64,000 nt of DNA. It comes from Kibdelosporangium philippinense. Lineage in GTDB: Bacteria; Actinomycetota; Actinomycetes; Mycobacteriales; Pseudonocardiaceae. The stretch is from NCBI RefSeq assembly GCF_021390435.2, contig NZ_JAJVCN010000001.1:2232001-2296000 (forward strand), given 5' to 3'. This document shows, piece after piece, positions 41,457 through 50,158 of this stretch (the stretch's first letter is position 1; every line of letters begins with the position of its first letter). The notes beneath the pieces were generated by a model that was given only the letters and a program-made list of their open reading frames with translations, ran no database searches and was not told where the DNA came from. A program made the position numbers and the translations under genes.

Positions 41457-41897
41457 GTGCAAGCCGTGATACTGAAACCCTTGGAGAACCGCCCGAACTC
41501 GCCGGGCAACACGCCGTTCAAACTGCTCGCCGAGGACACCGGCGGCAAGCTGAGCCTGCTTGAATGGACGATCGGCGCGTGGAAGTCCGGGCCGTACCTG
41601 CACGCGCACGACTTCGACGAGGCGTTCTACGTGGTCGATGGCGTGCTGGAGATCCAGCTCGGGCACGAGCGCCACATTCTGGGCCCGCGGCACATGGCGT
41701 GGGCGCCGGGCGGCACCGCGCATGCCTTCGCCAACGCGGCCGCGCGGGACGTCACCGTGCTCACGATTTGCAGCCCTGGCGGGCTGGAGCATTTCTTCGC
41801 CGCACAGGGCGACGACCCTGACTCGTTCCCGGACGTTCCCGGGCTGGGACTGCAACTGCTCGGGCCGCGGATCCGCGCCACGCACGCGCCCGACTAA
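41457..41897 (+). CDS. cupin-domain polyketide cyclase-like protein
   Basis: The 146-residue protein is a single cupin: GPYLHAHDFDEAFYVVDGVL (motif 1 with metal-binding His and Glu), then HMAWAPGGTAHAFANAA (motif 2). It resembles the cupin proteins of spore-pigment and pradimicin-type clusters (WhiE ORFII group), thought to act in cyclisation. The GTG start at 41457 follows GAGG; the frame is open further upstream but inside the Dabb gene. It is 15 bases before the second methyltransferase gene. Confidence 0.85.
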   Translation: MQAVILKPLENRPNSPGNTPFKLLAEDTGGKLSLLEWTIGAWKSGPYLHAHDFDEAFYVVDGVLEIQLGHERHILGPRHMAWAPGGTAHAFANAAARDVTVLTICSPGGLEHFFAAQGDDPDSFPDVPGLGLQLLGPRIRATHAPD

Positions 41898-41911
41898 CGA
41901 AAAGGATTGCC

Positions 41912-42976
41912 ATGACTGCAGAAGCCACCCTCACCCGGTTCCGCGAGTACATGGTCGGGCCGTCGAGGTTCATCACCCTGCTGTCCTGCTTCGAGCTCGG
42001 CCTGGTCGACGCACTACGGGACTCCGGGCCGCAGACCGCGCAGCAACTGGCTGACGTCGCAGGCGTCACGCCGGATGCCGTGCAGCAGTTGCTGCACCTG
42101 ATGGTCAAAGATGACTTCGTCACCTACGACGAGGCCGCCGAGACCTACACGCTCGGTGGGCTGGCCGACATCGCCGGGGCCGACCTGAACCGAGTGCTGT
42201 CGATCTCGACCATGATCAAGGTCCTGATGCTGCGCCAGGGCTACTACATGACCGAGAGCGTCCGCGCCGGGAAACCCGTGGGGCTCAAGGAGTTCTACGG
42301 CTTCGACGGGAACGTGTACGACGCCGCGACCGTACATGCGGAGCTGCGTGAGTCCTGGGGCAAGGCGATGGACACGTACACCGCGCACATCGACCCGTGG
42401 TTCTTCGAGAACGTCGAGATCCCGGAAGGTGCGCGGGTGCTCGACCTCGCCGGGAACACGGGCCTCGGTGCGATCCTGACCCACAAACTGAAGGGCTCGC
42501 CCGGTCTGCACGTGACCACGTTCGATCTGCCGAAAAAGGAACAGGACGCGCTGCGGAATTTCCGGGAGCACGGCATCGAGGATCGCTGCGGATTCATTGG
42601 CGGGGACGTTTTCCAAGGCGTGCCATCGGGTTTCACCGTCGTGATGATCAAGCACTTCCTTGACATGTTCGACAAGAACGAAGTGTTCGCCATCCTCAAG
42701 GGCGTCAATTCCGCGGTCGAGATCGGGTCGTTGGTGCACATTCTCGTCCCGGTGTACCCGGAAAACGTCAAGGACTCCTACGGTGTCGACTTCTTCCCGG
42801 CCTTTTTCCTTGGCTGCGCCATGGGGAAAGGTGGTCCGCAGAAGCTCTCGACCTACCGCACATGGCTGGCAGACTGCGGGTTCGAGGTCACCAACGCGAT
42901 CGCACAGAACCCCGCTGACATGCCGCCGGACTCGTGGGCCGCGCAGGCCATCCTGAGCGCCAGGAAAGTCCGATGA
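41912..42976 (+). CDS. O-methyltransferase 2
   Basis: The 354-residue protein has an N-terminal winged helix (LVDALRDSGPQTAQQLADVA, VQQLLHLMVKDDFVTYDE) and the SAM domain GARVLDLAGNTGLGAILTHK, TFDLPKKEQDAL, TVVMIKHFLDMFDKNEVFAI. The motif I GNTG differs from the GGG of the first enzyme, so the two are not recent duplicates. It probably methylates another hydroxyl, or a carbon, of the aromatic product. ATG 41912 follows AAAGGA. It overlaps the P450 gene by ATGA. Confidence 0.88.
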   Translation: MTAEATLTRFREYMVGPSRFITLLSCFELGLVDALRDSGPQTAQQLADVAGVTPDAVQQLLHLMVKDDFVTYDEAAETYTLGGLADIAGADLNRVLSISTMIKVLMLRQGYYMTESVRAGKPVGLKEFYGFDGNVYDAATVHAELRESWGKAMDTYTAHIDPWFFENVEIPEGARVLDLAGNTGLGAILTHKLKGSPGLHVTTFDLPKKEQDALRNFREHGIEDRCGFIGGDVFQGVPSGFTVVMIKHFLDMFDKNEVFAILKGVNSAVEIGSLVHILVPVYPENVKDSYGVDFFPAFFLGCAMGKGGPQKLSTYRTWLADCGFEVTNAIAQNPADMPPDSWAAQAILSARKVR

Positions 42977-44205
42977 CGGCGACGGTCACCGACGCCGCGC
43001 ACACCGCCAACGAAGCACTGGCCGAACTGCTGTTTTCCCCGGAAGGCCTGGCCGATCCGTTCCCGCGCTACCACCGGATCCGCGAGGCCGCGCCCGTGCA
43101 CCAGAGCACCTTGGGCACCTGGGTGCTCACGAGCCACGACGACGTCGACGAGTTCCTGCGTAGCAAACAGGTCGACAAGAACGTGTACACGTGGATGGGC
43201 GGGCGGTTCAGCGGCCAGTGGGACCAGCACCACGCATTGCGCAAGCTGGCCGCGAACATGCTGTGGGCCAATCCACCCGGGCATACGCGGCTGCGCCGGA
43301 TCGTGAACCGGGCCTTCACCGCGAAGCGGGTGATGGAGCACCGGGCGTTCATCGAGCGCCGGTTCGACGACCTCATGCGTCCGCTGGAGGAGACGGGTGG
43401 GGGAGACATCTGCAACGACGTGTTCTTCCCGCTCTCCTTCAGCGTGGTGGCTGGGCTCATTGGCGTGCCCGAGCAGGACGCGCCGCGGCTCAGGGAGTGG
43501 ATCCGGGACTTCCAACGGGTGTTCGAAGTCGGCATGACCGCCTCGGAGCTCCGTACGGCGAACGAGGCCGCGGCCTCGCTGGACGACTACTTCGGCGCCC
43601 TCGTGCGTGAACGGCAGCGCCAACGCGGCGACGACTTGCTGTCCGCGCTGATCGACGCCGAGGACGAAGGCGCGCGGCTGGAGTTCGACGAGCTCGTGCA
43701 GATGTGCCACATGATCATCGCTGCAGGCAGTGAGACCACGACGTTCTTCCTGACCAACGGCGTGCACCAGTTCATCACGCACCCGGACCAGGCGGATCTC
43801 GTACGGGCGGATCCGTCGCTGCTCAGCCGTGCGATCGACGAGGTCCTACGCTACGCCCCGGCCGCGCACATGATCCCGCGGACGACGACAGCTCCGGTGC
43901 AGATCGGCGGCGTCGAGATCCCAGCGAACGCGCGGGTGATGGTGATGATCGCTGCGGCCAACCGCGATCCGGCACGGTTTCCCGCCCCAGACCGGTTCGA
44001 CGTCACGCGTGAAGGCAGCGCTTTGATGTCCTACGGGCTGGGCACGCATTTCTGCTTGGGCTGGCGGTTGGCGAACCTGCAAGCCGAGGTGGTGTTCCAC
44101 GCGGTGCTCACTCGGTACACGGACTTGGAACTCGTCGAGCGGCCGAGGCCGCGGACAAGGGTTGCGTTCCCACAGGTGGAAAACCTTCGGATCCGATTCC
44201 GCTGA
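42973..44205 (+). CDS. cytochrome P450
   Basis: The 410-residue P450 has the heme loop MSYGLGTHFCLGWRLANLQ with its Cys ligand, ExxR in AIDEVLRYAPAAHMIPR, and the I-helix MIIAAGSETTTFFL. It is the last gene of the operon that starts with the Dabb-aromatase and is expected to hydroxylate the aromatic skeleton or couple rings. The start ATG 42973 overlaps the methyltransferase stop. The gene ends four bases before the palindromic terminator, copy 2. Confidence 0.93.
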   Translation: MTATVTDAAHTANEALAELLFSPEGLADPFPRYHRIREAAPVHQSTLGTWVLTSHDDVDEFLRSKQVDKNVYTWMGGRFSGQWDQHHALRKLAANMLWANPPGHTRLRRIVNRAFTAKRVMEHRAFIERRFDDLMRPLEETGGGDICNDVFFPLSFSVVAGLIGVPEQDAPRLREWIRDFQRVFEVGMTASELRTANEAAASLDDYFGALVRERQRQRGDDLLSALIDAEDEGARLEFDELVQMCHMIIAAGSETTTFFLTNGVHQFITHPDQADLVRADPSLLSRAIDEVLRYAPAAHMIPRTTTAPVQIGGVEIPANARVMVMIAAANRDPARFPAPDRFDVTREGSALMSYGLGTHFCLGWRLANLQAEVVFHAVLTRYTDLELVERPRPRTRVAFPQVENLRIRFR

Positions 44206-44208
44206 TCC

Positions 44209-44266
44209 AAAGACCTCGTGAGTGGTTATGCGTGTTCTAACCCGCATAACCACTCACGAGGTCTTT
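44209..44266. terminator. palindromic bidirectional terminator, copy 2
   Basis: A 58-bp palindrome with 24-bp perfect arms: AAAGAC followed by CCTCGTGAGTGGTTATGCG-type sequence on the left, its complement ending GTCTTT on the right. The 10-base loop is TGTTCTAACC. It lies exactly between the convergent P450 and MFS genes (stops at 44205 and 44270). Its core is identical to the IS-split copy at 4126/5114. Confidence 0.9.
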
Positions 44267-44269
44267 CGT

Positions 44270-45715
44270 TTATCCGGCGACGGGCACTCGGCGGCCCAGA
44301 TCCACCTCTTCGAACAACTCCGCCGCCCGAGCGGCCGTCTTTTTCGCCCACGGCCCCGTGCTCAGCAACCCAAGCCCCACAACGGCAACACCGAGCCCAG
44401 CGGAAAGCCACCACACCCCATGCTCAGCGTTCGTGAAGGCACTCCCGCCCTGGCTCAAGGCCGCGCCAACCGTCGCACCTGCGATCGCCACACCCAGCGT
44501 GGTCCCGGTCTGCCTGCCTGCCGACGCCACCGAAGCCGCCACCCCGGCCATCGAACGCGGCATTCCGGACACCGCGGTGTTCGTGATCGGCGCCGCACTC
44601 GTCGCCAGCGCCACGCCGAACAGCACGTAGATCGCCAGAACAGCCACCAACGGTGTGTCCGGCGCCAGCCACAGCGACGCCAGGCCGCCAAGTGTCAGCG
44701 TGCCGCCGGACACCAGCAGTGGCAGCCGAGGCCCGCGAGCCCCGACGATCCGGCCGGAAATGGGGGAGACCACAGCGATCATCACCCCGGCCGGAAGCAA
44801 GCTCAGGCCTGCCGTGATCGCGGACATCCCACGGATGTCCTGCAAGTACTGCGTGGTCAGGAAGAGGAACGACCCGAACCCGCAGAGCGCCGCGATCGCG
44901 ATGACGATCGCCGACGCGAACGGGACGCTGCGGAACAGCCGCAACTCAAGCAGCGGGTCGTGGCGGCGGGGCTCGTAAGCGATCAAGGCGACCACCGCGA
45001 GTACCGCGACCGCGAGCAAGCCGAGGATGGCAGGCGACGTCCAACCGAGCCGGCCGGATTCGATGATCGCGTAGACCACCGAGCCAAGCAGGAGGATCAC
45101 CAGGACCTGGCCGACCGGATCGAACCGGCGGGCACGTTCGGCACGGGACTCCGGGACGAACAAGTAAGTGCACAGGATCGCGACGGCCACGATCGGCACG
45201 TTGATCCAGAACACCGACCGCCAACCCAGGTGGTCGACCAACGCGCCACCGAGGATCGGGCCGAGCGCCAGCGCCAGGCCGGACGTCGCGCCGAACACGC
45301 CGATCGCCTTGGCCCGCTCGGCGGGGACCGGGAACGTCGTGGCGATGATGGCCATCGCGACCGGGTTGAGCATCGTGCCGCCGACCGCCTGCAGCGCCCG
45401 TGCCGCGACCAGCCAGCCAGCCCCAGCGGCCAGCCCGCACAGCAGCGAGCCGATCCCGAAGACCGCGAGTCCGATCTGGAAGACCCGTTTGCGGCCGAAC
45501 CGGTCGGCGGCGGACCCGGCCAGTACCAGGAAACAAGCCAGCACCAGGGTGTACGCGTCGACTGTCCATTGCAGACTCGACTCGGTGGCGTGCAGGTCGG
45601 CGCGGATCGCCGGGAGCGCGACCGTCACGATGGAGATGTCCATGGTCGCGACGATCATGCTGGCGCAGCAGATGGCTAGTACCAGCAGCCGCCTGCGTCG
45701 GCTGAGTTCGGGCAT
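44270..45715 (-). CDS. MFS drug-efflux transporter, DHA2 (14-helix) family
   Basis: The 481-residue protein has the DHA2 features: MIVATMDISIVTVALPAIRA (motif D1), WTVDAYTLVLACFLVLAGSA, ADRFGRKRVFQIGLAVFGIG (motif A) and PILGGALVDHLGWRSVFWIN (motif C of antiporters). About 14 helices can be counted. It likely exports the cluster 2 product with H+ antiport. ATG 45715 has AAGGGGG upstream; a GTG at 45754 would extend the protein by 13 residues and overlap the operator. A divergent MerR gene lies upstream. Confidence 0.92.
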   Translation of the reverse strand: MPELSRRRRLLVLAICCASMIVATMDISIVTVALPAIRADLHATESSLQWTVDAYTLVLACFLVLAGSAADRFGRKRVFQIGLAVFGIGSLLCGLAAGAGWLVAARALQAVGGTMLNPVAMAIIATTFPVPAERAKAIGVFGATSGLALALGPILGGALVDHLGWRSVFWINVPIVAVAILCTYLFVPESRAERARRFDPVGQVLVILLLGSVVYAIIESGRLGWTSPAILGLLAVAVLAVVALIAYEPRRHDPLLELRLFRSVPFASAIVIAIAALCGFGSFLFLTTQYLQDIRGMSAITAGLSLLPAGVMIAVVSPISGRIVGARGPRLPLLVSGGTLTLGGLASLWLAPDTPLVAVLAIYVLFGVALATSAAPITNTAVSGMPRSMAGVAASVASAGRQTGTTLGVAIAGATVGAALSQGGSAFTNAEHGVWWLSAGLGVAVVGLGLLSTGPWAKKTAARAAELFEEVDLGRRVPVAG

Positions 45716-45751
45716 GGGGTCCCCCTTGCTGGGCTTCTCGGTGGTCGATTC

Positions 45752-45772
45752 CACGCTAGGATTTAGAGCGTG
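45752..45772. promoter_or_regulatory. MerR-type operator between MFS and MerR genes
   Basis: The inverted repeat CACGCT-N9-AGCGTG covers the short region between the exporter gene and the MerR start codon. A -10-like TAGGAT (45757-45762) lies inside it, eight bases before the GTG, so the MerR message may be leaderless and autoregulated. Confidence 0.55.
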
Positions 45773-46201
45773 CTCGAAGTCAAGTCGTCACCCATCCCGG
45801 CGGCGGGCCTGACCATCGCGGAGGCCGCCCGTCGCACCGGCGTCAGTGCGCACACGCTGCGCTACTACGAACGTGTCGGCCTCGTCGTCACCGATGTCGA
45901 CCGCACGACCGGCGGCAGACGCCGCTACCACGAGCGTGACCTGCACTGGATCCGCGTCTGCACGAAACTGCGGGCCACCGGCATGCCCATCAAGGTCATC
46001 CAGCGCTACGCGCAACTGGTGCTCGAGGGGCACGGCAACGAGAAAGAGCGCCTGGCCCTGCTGGAAGAGCATCGCGCCAGCGTGCTCGAGCAGCTCGCGG
46101 TGCTGCAGGACAACCTTGAGCTGATCGACCACAAGATCGACGTGTACCGGGGCCGTCTCGAAGCCGGGGACGCCGACCAGTTGTGGGCGCCCGCGCGCTG
46201 A
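45770..46201 (+). CDS. MerR-family transcriptional regulator
   Basis: The 143-residue protein has the MerR HTH at its N-terminus (LTIAEAARRTGVSAHTLRYY, then ERVGLV), the wing RTTGGRRRYHERDLHWIRVC, and a C-terminal coiled coil (ERLALLEEHRASVLEQLAVL) for dimerisation. There is no cysteine-rich metal site, so it likely senses an organic molecule. It is divergent from the exporter and has a suitable inverted repeat over its own start. GTG 45770 has no ribosome site and would be leaderless. Confidence 0.9.
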   Translation: MLEVKSSPIPAAGLTIAEAARRTGVSAHTLRYYERVGLVVTDVDRTTGGRRRYHERDLHWIRVCTKLRATGMPIKVIQRYAQLVLEGHGNEKERLALLEEHRASVLEQLAVLQDNLELIDHKIDVYRGRLEAGDADQLWAPAR

Positions 46202-46224
46202 ATAACGGGACGACTTTTTCTGCG

Positions 46225-46268
46225 TTAGAGCTCAGGTTGAGCGGGGATAGAGGCGGAAAGCCTAGATT
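46225..46268 (+). promoter_or_regulatory. SARP operator and promoter of the minimal PKS genes
   Basis: Three heptamers, TTAGAGC (46225-46231), GTTGAGC (46236-46242) and ATAGAGG (46247-46253), lie exactly 11 bp apart. Nine bases further on is the -10 box TAGATT (46263-46268). This is the known layout of SARP-dependent promoters, where the protein replaces -35 recognition. It drives KS-alpha, CLF and ACP. Confidence 0.85.
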
Positions 46269-46325
46269 TCTGTGTAACGGGGAACGATTTCCTCCAACCT
46301 GGTTCTCGCAGAGAAGGATGCAGCT

Positions 46326-47594
46326 ATGCACCGCAGGCTGAACCGCCGGGTCGCCATCACCGGAATGGGAATCCGGGCGCCCGGATCGCTTGGCAAGGAC
46401 GCGTTCTGGGAATTGCTCTCCGCCGGGCAGACGGCGACCCGGCGCATTACTTTCTTCGACCCGTCGCCTTACCGTTCCCAAGTCGCGGCCGAAGTGGATT
46501 TCGACGCACAGGCCGAGGGCCTGAGCCCTCGCGAGATCCGGCGGATGGACCGCGCGACCCAGTTCGCCGTGGTCTGCGCCCGCGAGGCGATGGCCGACAG
46601 CGGACTGGGCGAAAGCGTTGCCGCACACCGCGTCGGGGTCAGTTTAGGCTCGGCTGTCGCGGCGGCGACCAGCCTCGAACGTGAGTACCTCGTGCTGTCG
46701 GACTCGGGCAAGCGCTGGACGATGTCGCCTGACCAGCTCAGTCCGCAGATGTACGACTACATGGTTCCCAGCGTGATGCCCGCCGAGGTCGCCTGGGTGG
46801 TGGGCGCCGAGGGACCGGTCGCGATGGTGTCGGACGGCTGCACGTCCGGGCTCGACTCGGTCGGCCACGGCGTCGCGCTGATCCGCGAGGGCAGTGCGGA
46901 TGTCGTGGTCGCGGGTGCCGCGGACACCCCGATCACGCCGATCGTGGTCGCCAGTTTCGACGCGATCAAGGCGACGACCACGTACAACGACGTGCCATCA
47001 GAGGCTTCCCGGCCGTTCGATGGCACCCGCAACGGGTTCGTGCTGGCCGAGGGCGCGGCGATGTTCGTGTTGGAGGAGCTGACCGCCGCCCAGCGCCGTG
47101 GCGCGCACATCTACGCCGAGGTCGGCGGATTCGCGACGCGCTGCAACGCGTACCACATGACCGGGCTCAAGACCGACGGCCGCGAGATGGCCGAGGCGAT
47201 CCGTGTCGCACTGGACATGGCGCGGCTCAACGCGGACGCCGTCGATTACGTGAACGCGCACGGCTCTGGCACTAAACAGAACGACCGGCACGAGACCGCC
47301 GCGTTCAAGCGCAGCCTGGGCGAGCACGCGTACCGCACCCCGGTCAGCTCGATCAAGTCGATGGTCGGCCACTCACTCGGCGCCATCGGCTCGGTCGAGA
47401 TCGCGGCTTCCTTGCTGGCAATGGAAAACCAGGCCGTCCCGCCGACCGCGAACCTGCATTCCGCCGACCCGGAATGCGATTTGGACTACGTGCCGGTGCA
47501 CGCGCGTGAACATCGCGTGGACACCGTGTTGACCGTCGGCAGCGGGTTCGGCGGATTCCAGAGCGCGATGGTGCTGACGCGGGCGGCGGCATGA
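46326..47594 (+). CDS. type II PKS ketosynthase alpha (KS-alpha)
   Basis: The 422-residue enzyme catalyses the Claisen condensations that build the poly-beta-ketone. The active-site Cys172 is in VSDGCTSGLDSVGHG; the catalytic histidines are in VNAHGSGTKQNDRHE and MVGHSLGAIGSVE. RRVAITGMGIRAPGSLGKDA is the normal N-terminus. It begins at ATG 46326 with AAGGA upstream and overlaps the chain-length factor gene by ATGA, as in all type II clusters. Confidence 0.96.
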   Translation: MHRRLNRRVAITGMGIRAPGSLGKDAFWELLSAGQTATRRITFFDPSPYRSQVAAEVDFDAQAEGLSPREIRRMDRATQFAVVCAREAMADSGLGESVAAHRVGVSLGSAVAAATSLEREYLVLSDSGKRWTMSPDQLSPQMYDYMVPSVMPAEVAWVVGAEGPVAMVSDGCTSGLDSVGHGVALIREGSADVVVAGAADTPITPIVVASFDAIKATTTYNDVPSEASRPFDGTRNGFVLAEGAAMFVLEELTAAQRRGAHIYAEVGGFATRCNAYHMTGLKTDGREMAEAIRVALDMARLNADAVDYVNAHGSGTKQNDRHETAAFKRSLGEHAYRTPVSSIKSMVGHSLGAIGSVEIAASLLAMENQAVPPTANLHSADPECDLDYVPVHAREHRVDTVLTVGSGFGGFQSAMVLTRAAA

Positions 47595-48808
47595 GTGTCA
47601 TCACCGGCCTTGGCGTGGTCGCGCCAAATGGCTTGGGCCTCAAGGAGTTCTGGGCCGCGACGCTGTCCGGCCGCAGTGGCATCGGCGAGCTGGACCGGTT
47701 CGACACGTCGGGCTATCCTGCCCGGCTGGCTGGCTTGGTACGTGACCTCGACATCGCGGAGTACTTACCCCGCAAGCTGATGCCGCAGACCGATGTATCG
47801 ACCCGGCTCGCGCTGGTTGCCGCGCAATGGGCACTGGAAGATGCCGAAGTGGACACTGCGGAACTCAAGGACTACGACATGGGCGTCGTCACCGCGAATG
47901 CTTCCGGTGGCTTTGAATTCACCCACCGCGAGTTCAACAAGCTGTGGGCCCAAGGACCCGATCACGTCAGCGTGTACGAGTCATTCGCGTGGTTCTACGC
48001 CGTGAACACCGGCCAGATCTCCATCCGCCACCGGATGCGGGGCCCGAGCAGCGCGCTCGTCGCGGAGCAGGCAGGAGGCCTCGATGCCTTGGGGCAGGCC
48101 GCTCGCACGGTCCGTGACGGCGTGCCGCTCGTGGTCGCTGGGGGAGTGGATTCCGCCTTCGACCCATGGGGCTGGCTGTCGCATTTGGCCGGTGGCCAGG
48201 TCAGCACCGATCCCGACCCTGCTACCGCGTACCGTCCCTTCTCCTCGCACGCAACTGGTTACGTCCCAGGCGAAGGCGGCGCGATCTGCATCGTGGAAAG
48301 CGCGCAATCGGCGCGTGCGCGCGGAATCCAGGGTTACGGCGAGCTCGCCGGCTACGCGGCGACGTTCGATCCGCACCCGGACAAGGGTTTGCCGTCTGGC
48401 TTACGGCGTGCCGCGTCGCTCGCGCTCGCCGACGCCGGTATCACCCCTGAGGATGTGGACGTCGTTTTCGCCGACGCGGCGGGTGTACCGAAGCTTGACC
48501 GGACCGAGGCACAAGCGTTGGGGGAACTCTTTGGTACCAGGGGAGTCCCGGTCACCGCGCCCAAAACGCTCACCGGCCGGCTGATGTCCGGCGGCGGCGT
48601 GCTCGACGTCGTCGCCGCGCTGACGAGCATCCAGGAAAGCGTGATCCCGCCAACCTTCGGCACCGCCAACGTGCCTGACGAGTACGGCATCGACCTCGTG
48701 ACGGGGGAGCCACGGCCAGCGACCGTGCGTACCGCACTCGTCCTCGCCCGCGGCCGCTGGGGATTCAACGCGGCCACCGTCATCCGTGGCATCGAGAACA
48801 GGAGCTGA
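47591..48808 (+). CDS. type II PKS chain-length factor (KS-beta)
   Basis: The 405-residue partner of KS-alpha lacks the active cysteine and has Gln instead: SALVAEQAGGLDALGQA. VITGLGVVAPNGLGLKEFWA is the N-terminal signature; CLF proteins gate chain length and decarboxylate malonyl-ACP. It forms a heterodimer with KS-alpha. The length class cannot be told with confidence from sequence by eye. Confidence 0.95.
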   Translation: MSVITGLGVVAPNGLGLKEFWAATLSGRSGIGELDRFDTSGYPARLAGLVRDLDIAEYLPRKLMPQTDVSTRLALVAAQWALEDAEVDTAELKDYDMGVVTANASGGFEFTHREFNKLWAQGPDHVSVYESFAWFYAVNTGQISIRHRMRGPSSALVAEQAGGLDALGQAARTVRDGVPLVVAGGVDSAFDPWGWLSHLAGGQVSTDPDPATAYRPFSSHATGYVPGEGGAICIVESAQSARARGIQGYGELAGYAATFDPHPDKGLPSGLRRAASLALADAGITPEDVDVVFADAAGVPKLDRTEAQALGELFGTRGVPVTAPKTLTGRLMSGGGVLDVVAALTSIQESVIPPTFGTANVPDEYGIDLVTGEPRPATVRTALVLARGRWGFNAATVIRGIENRS

Positions 48809-48809
48809 C

Positions 48810-49052
48810 ATGACAATCGACGACCTGCGCGGCCTGCTTGCCAGCTGTGCCGGCGAGGACGAGGTACCTGGCGACATCTCGGACATCACGTTCGAAGAGC
48901 TCGGCTACGACTCACTCGCGCTCATCGAGACAGCCGCCGCGCTCAAGCGCGACCGAGGCGTTGTCATCCCCGACGACCTGGTCACGGAGGCGCAAACACC
49001 CAGCGAGCTGCTCGAACTGATCAACGACCGGATCGCCCGGCTGCCCGGTTAG
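48810..49052 (+). CDS. type II PKS acyl carrier protein
   Basis: The 80-residue protein has the site EELGYDSLALIETAAALKRD with Ser35 for phosphopantetheine. It carries the growing polyketide. It follows the chain-length factor by one base, with AGGAG upstream, completing the minimal PKS. Its 3' end overlaps the end of the small membrane protein gene on the other strand by 3 bases. Confidence 0.95.
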   Translation: MTIDDLRGLLASCAGEDEVPGDISDITFEELGYDSLALIETAAALKRDRGVVIPDDLVTEAQTPSELLELINDRIARLPG

Positions 49053-49207
49053 GACTTTTCCTGGGCTTCGGCTGCCCGTTCGTGCAGCCGGAGCCGGATC
49101 TGCTCGGGCGTGTACGCGCGCCGACGCCGCTCACCACGGGCGATGACCACGCCGGTGGCCGCGACACCGAGGAAACCGGCGATGCCCAGGATCTTCCACA
49201 GCCGCAT
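49049..49207 (-). CDS. 52-residue membrane protein
   Basis: From ATG 49207 a short frame encodes one transmembrane helix (LWKILGIAGFLGVAATGVVI), a basic stop (ARGERRRRAYTPEQ) and an amphipathic tail (IRLRLHERAAEAQEKS). Proteins with this helix-basic-YTP pattern occur widely in Pseudonocardiales and mycobacteria as conserved hypotheticals (from memory, not searched). It converges on the ACP gene, with overlapping stops, and is divergent from the papain-like gene at 49225, with which it shares an 17-base intergenic region. Confidence 0.7.
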   Translation of the reverse strand: MRLWKILGIAGFLGVAATGVVIARGERRRRAYTPEQIRLRLHERAAEAQEKS

Positions 49208-49224
49208 TTGCGTAGCCTACAGCC

Positions 49225-49845
49225 GTGCCTGACAGCTCGATCAGCCTCGACGAGGCCGTCCACCTGACCCGGACCGGCGACGTGTGGGTGTTCCGTGGCA
49301 GCTCACCGGCGGACCGCGCGATCCGCGTGACCACCAACAGCCCGGTCAACCACGTCGGCATGGCAGTGGTGATCGAAGACCTCCCGCCACTGATGTGGCA
49401 CGCGGAACTGGGCCGCTCCCTGCCCGACATGTGGACCGGGATGCACCAGCGCGGTGCCCAGTTGCACGACCTGCGCGCCGCGGTCACCACGTGGTCGGTC
49501 AAGTACAAGCAACGTGCCTGGCTGCGCCAGCTCGACCACGAGATCACTCGCGAGATGGAAGACGCCGTGCTGCGCACGATCGCCCGTCTTGACGGCACGC
49601 CCTTCCCGTCGACCGCGCGTCTCGCTGGCCGCTGGCTAAAGGGGCGGTTGCCCAGCCGCAGGCCGACACGGAACTTGGAGACAGCGTTCTGCGCTGAGAT
49701 CGTCGCGCTGACCTACGAGTCGATGGGCCTGCTGCCCACGCGCCGTGCGAACTGGTACGACCCCGGCCGGTTCTGGAGCGGCGACGACCTCGAACTGCAG
49801 GACGGCGCCCGGCTCGGCGAGGAGATCGCCGTCAGGGTGCCGTGA
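49225..49845 (+). CDS. permuted papain-fold (YiiX/NlpC-like) protein
   Basis: The 206-residue protein resembles permuted NlpC/P60 or YiiX-like enzymes: VWVFRGSSPADRAIRVTTNS, then PVNHVGMAVVIED with the His-Val-Gly motif, and RNLETAFCAEIVALTYESMG, where Cys in FCAEI is the likely nucleophile. Such enzymes act on lipids or peptides. The start GTG 49225 has no ribosome site, but TAGCCT at 49213-49218 suggests a leaderless transcript. It is outside the biosynthetic set. Confidence 0.6.
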   Translation: MPDSSISLDEAVHLTRTGDVWVFRGSSPADRAIRVTTNSPVNHVGMAVVIEDLPPLMWHAELGRSLPDMWTGMHQRGAQLHDLRAAVTTWSVKYKQRAWLRQLDHEITREMEDAVLRTIARLDGTPFPSTARLAGRWLKGRLPSRRPTRNLETAFCAEIVALTYESMGLLPTRRANWYDPGRFWSGDDLELQDGARLGEEIAVRVP

Positions 49846-50158
49846 GTCAGCTCCTTGTCCGGCGCCACCGAGGGCCCTGCCGCTCGGAAGCGACGGGGTC
49901 GCCGCGTAGTGCCCATGACTGGTTCAGTCGTGTGATCAGCTCCCGTGCGATTTCCACGTCCTTGTCTGGCCAGTCGGCGATGACCTCCATGAATACGGCG
50001 GTCCCTGCCTGAACGGTCGCGTCGATCTCGGCGCGGCCCGCTTCGGTCTGCCGGACCAGGAACGTGCGGGAGTCAGCAGGATCGGCCTCCACCGAGATCT
50101 GTCCCGCTCGCTCCAGCACGGTCAGGTGTCGACTCATCGCCGACGCGGTGAGCCCTAG

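Noticed and set aside
44222..45679. Long plus-strand open frame antisense to the MFS exporter
   Set aside because: Composition is low-complexity Arg/Asp/Gln; the minus-strand frame has DHA2 motifs and transmembrane helices.
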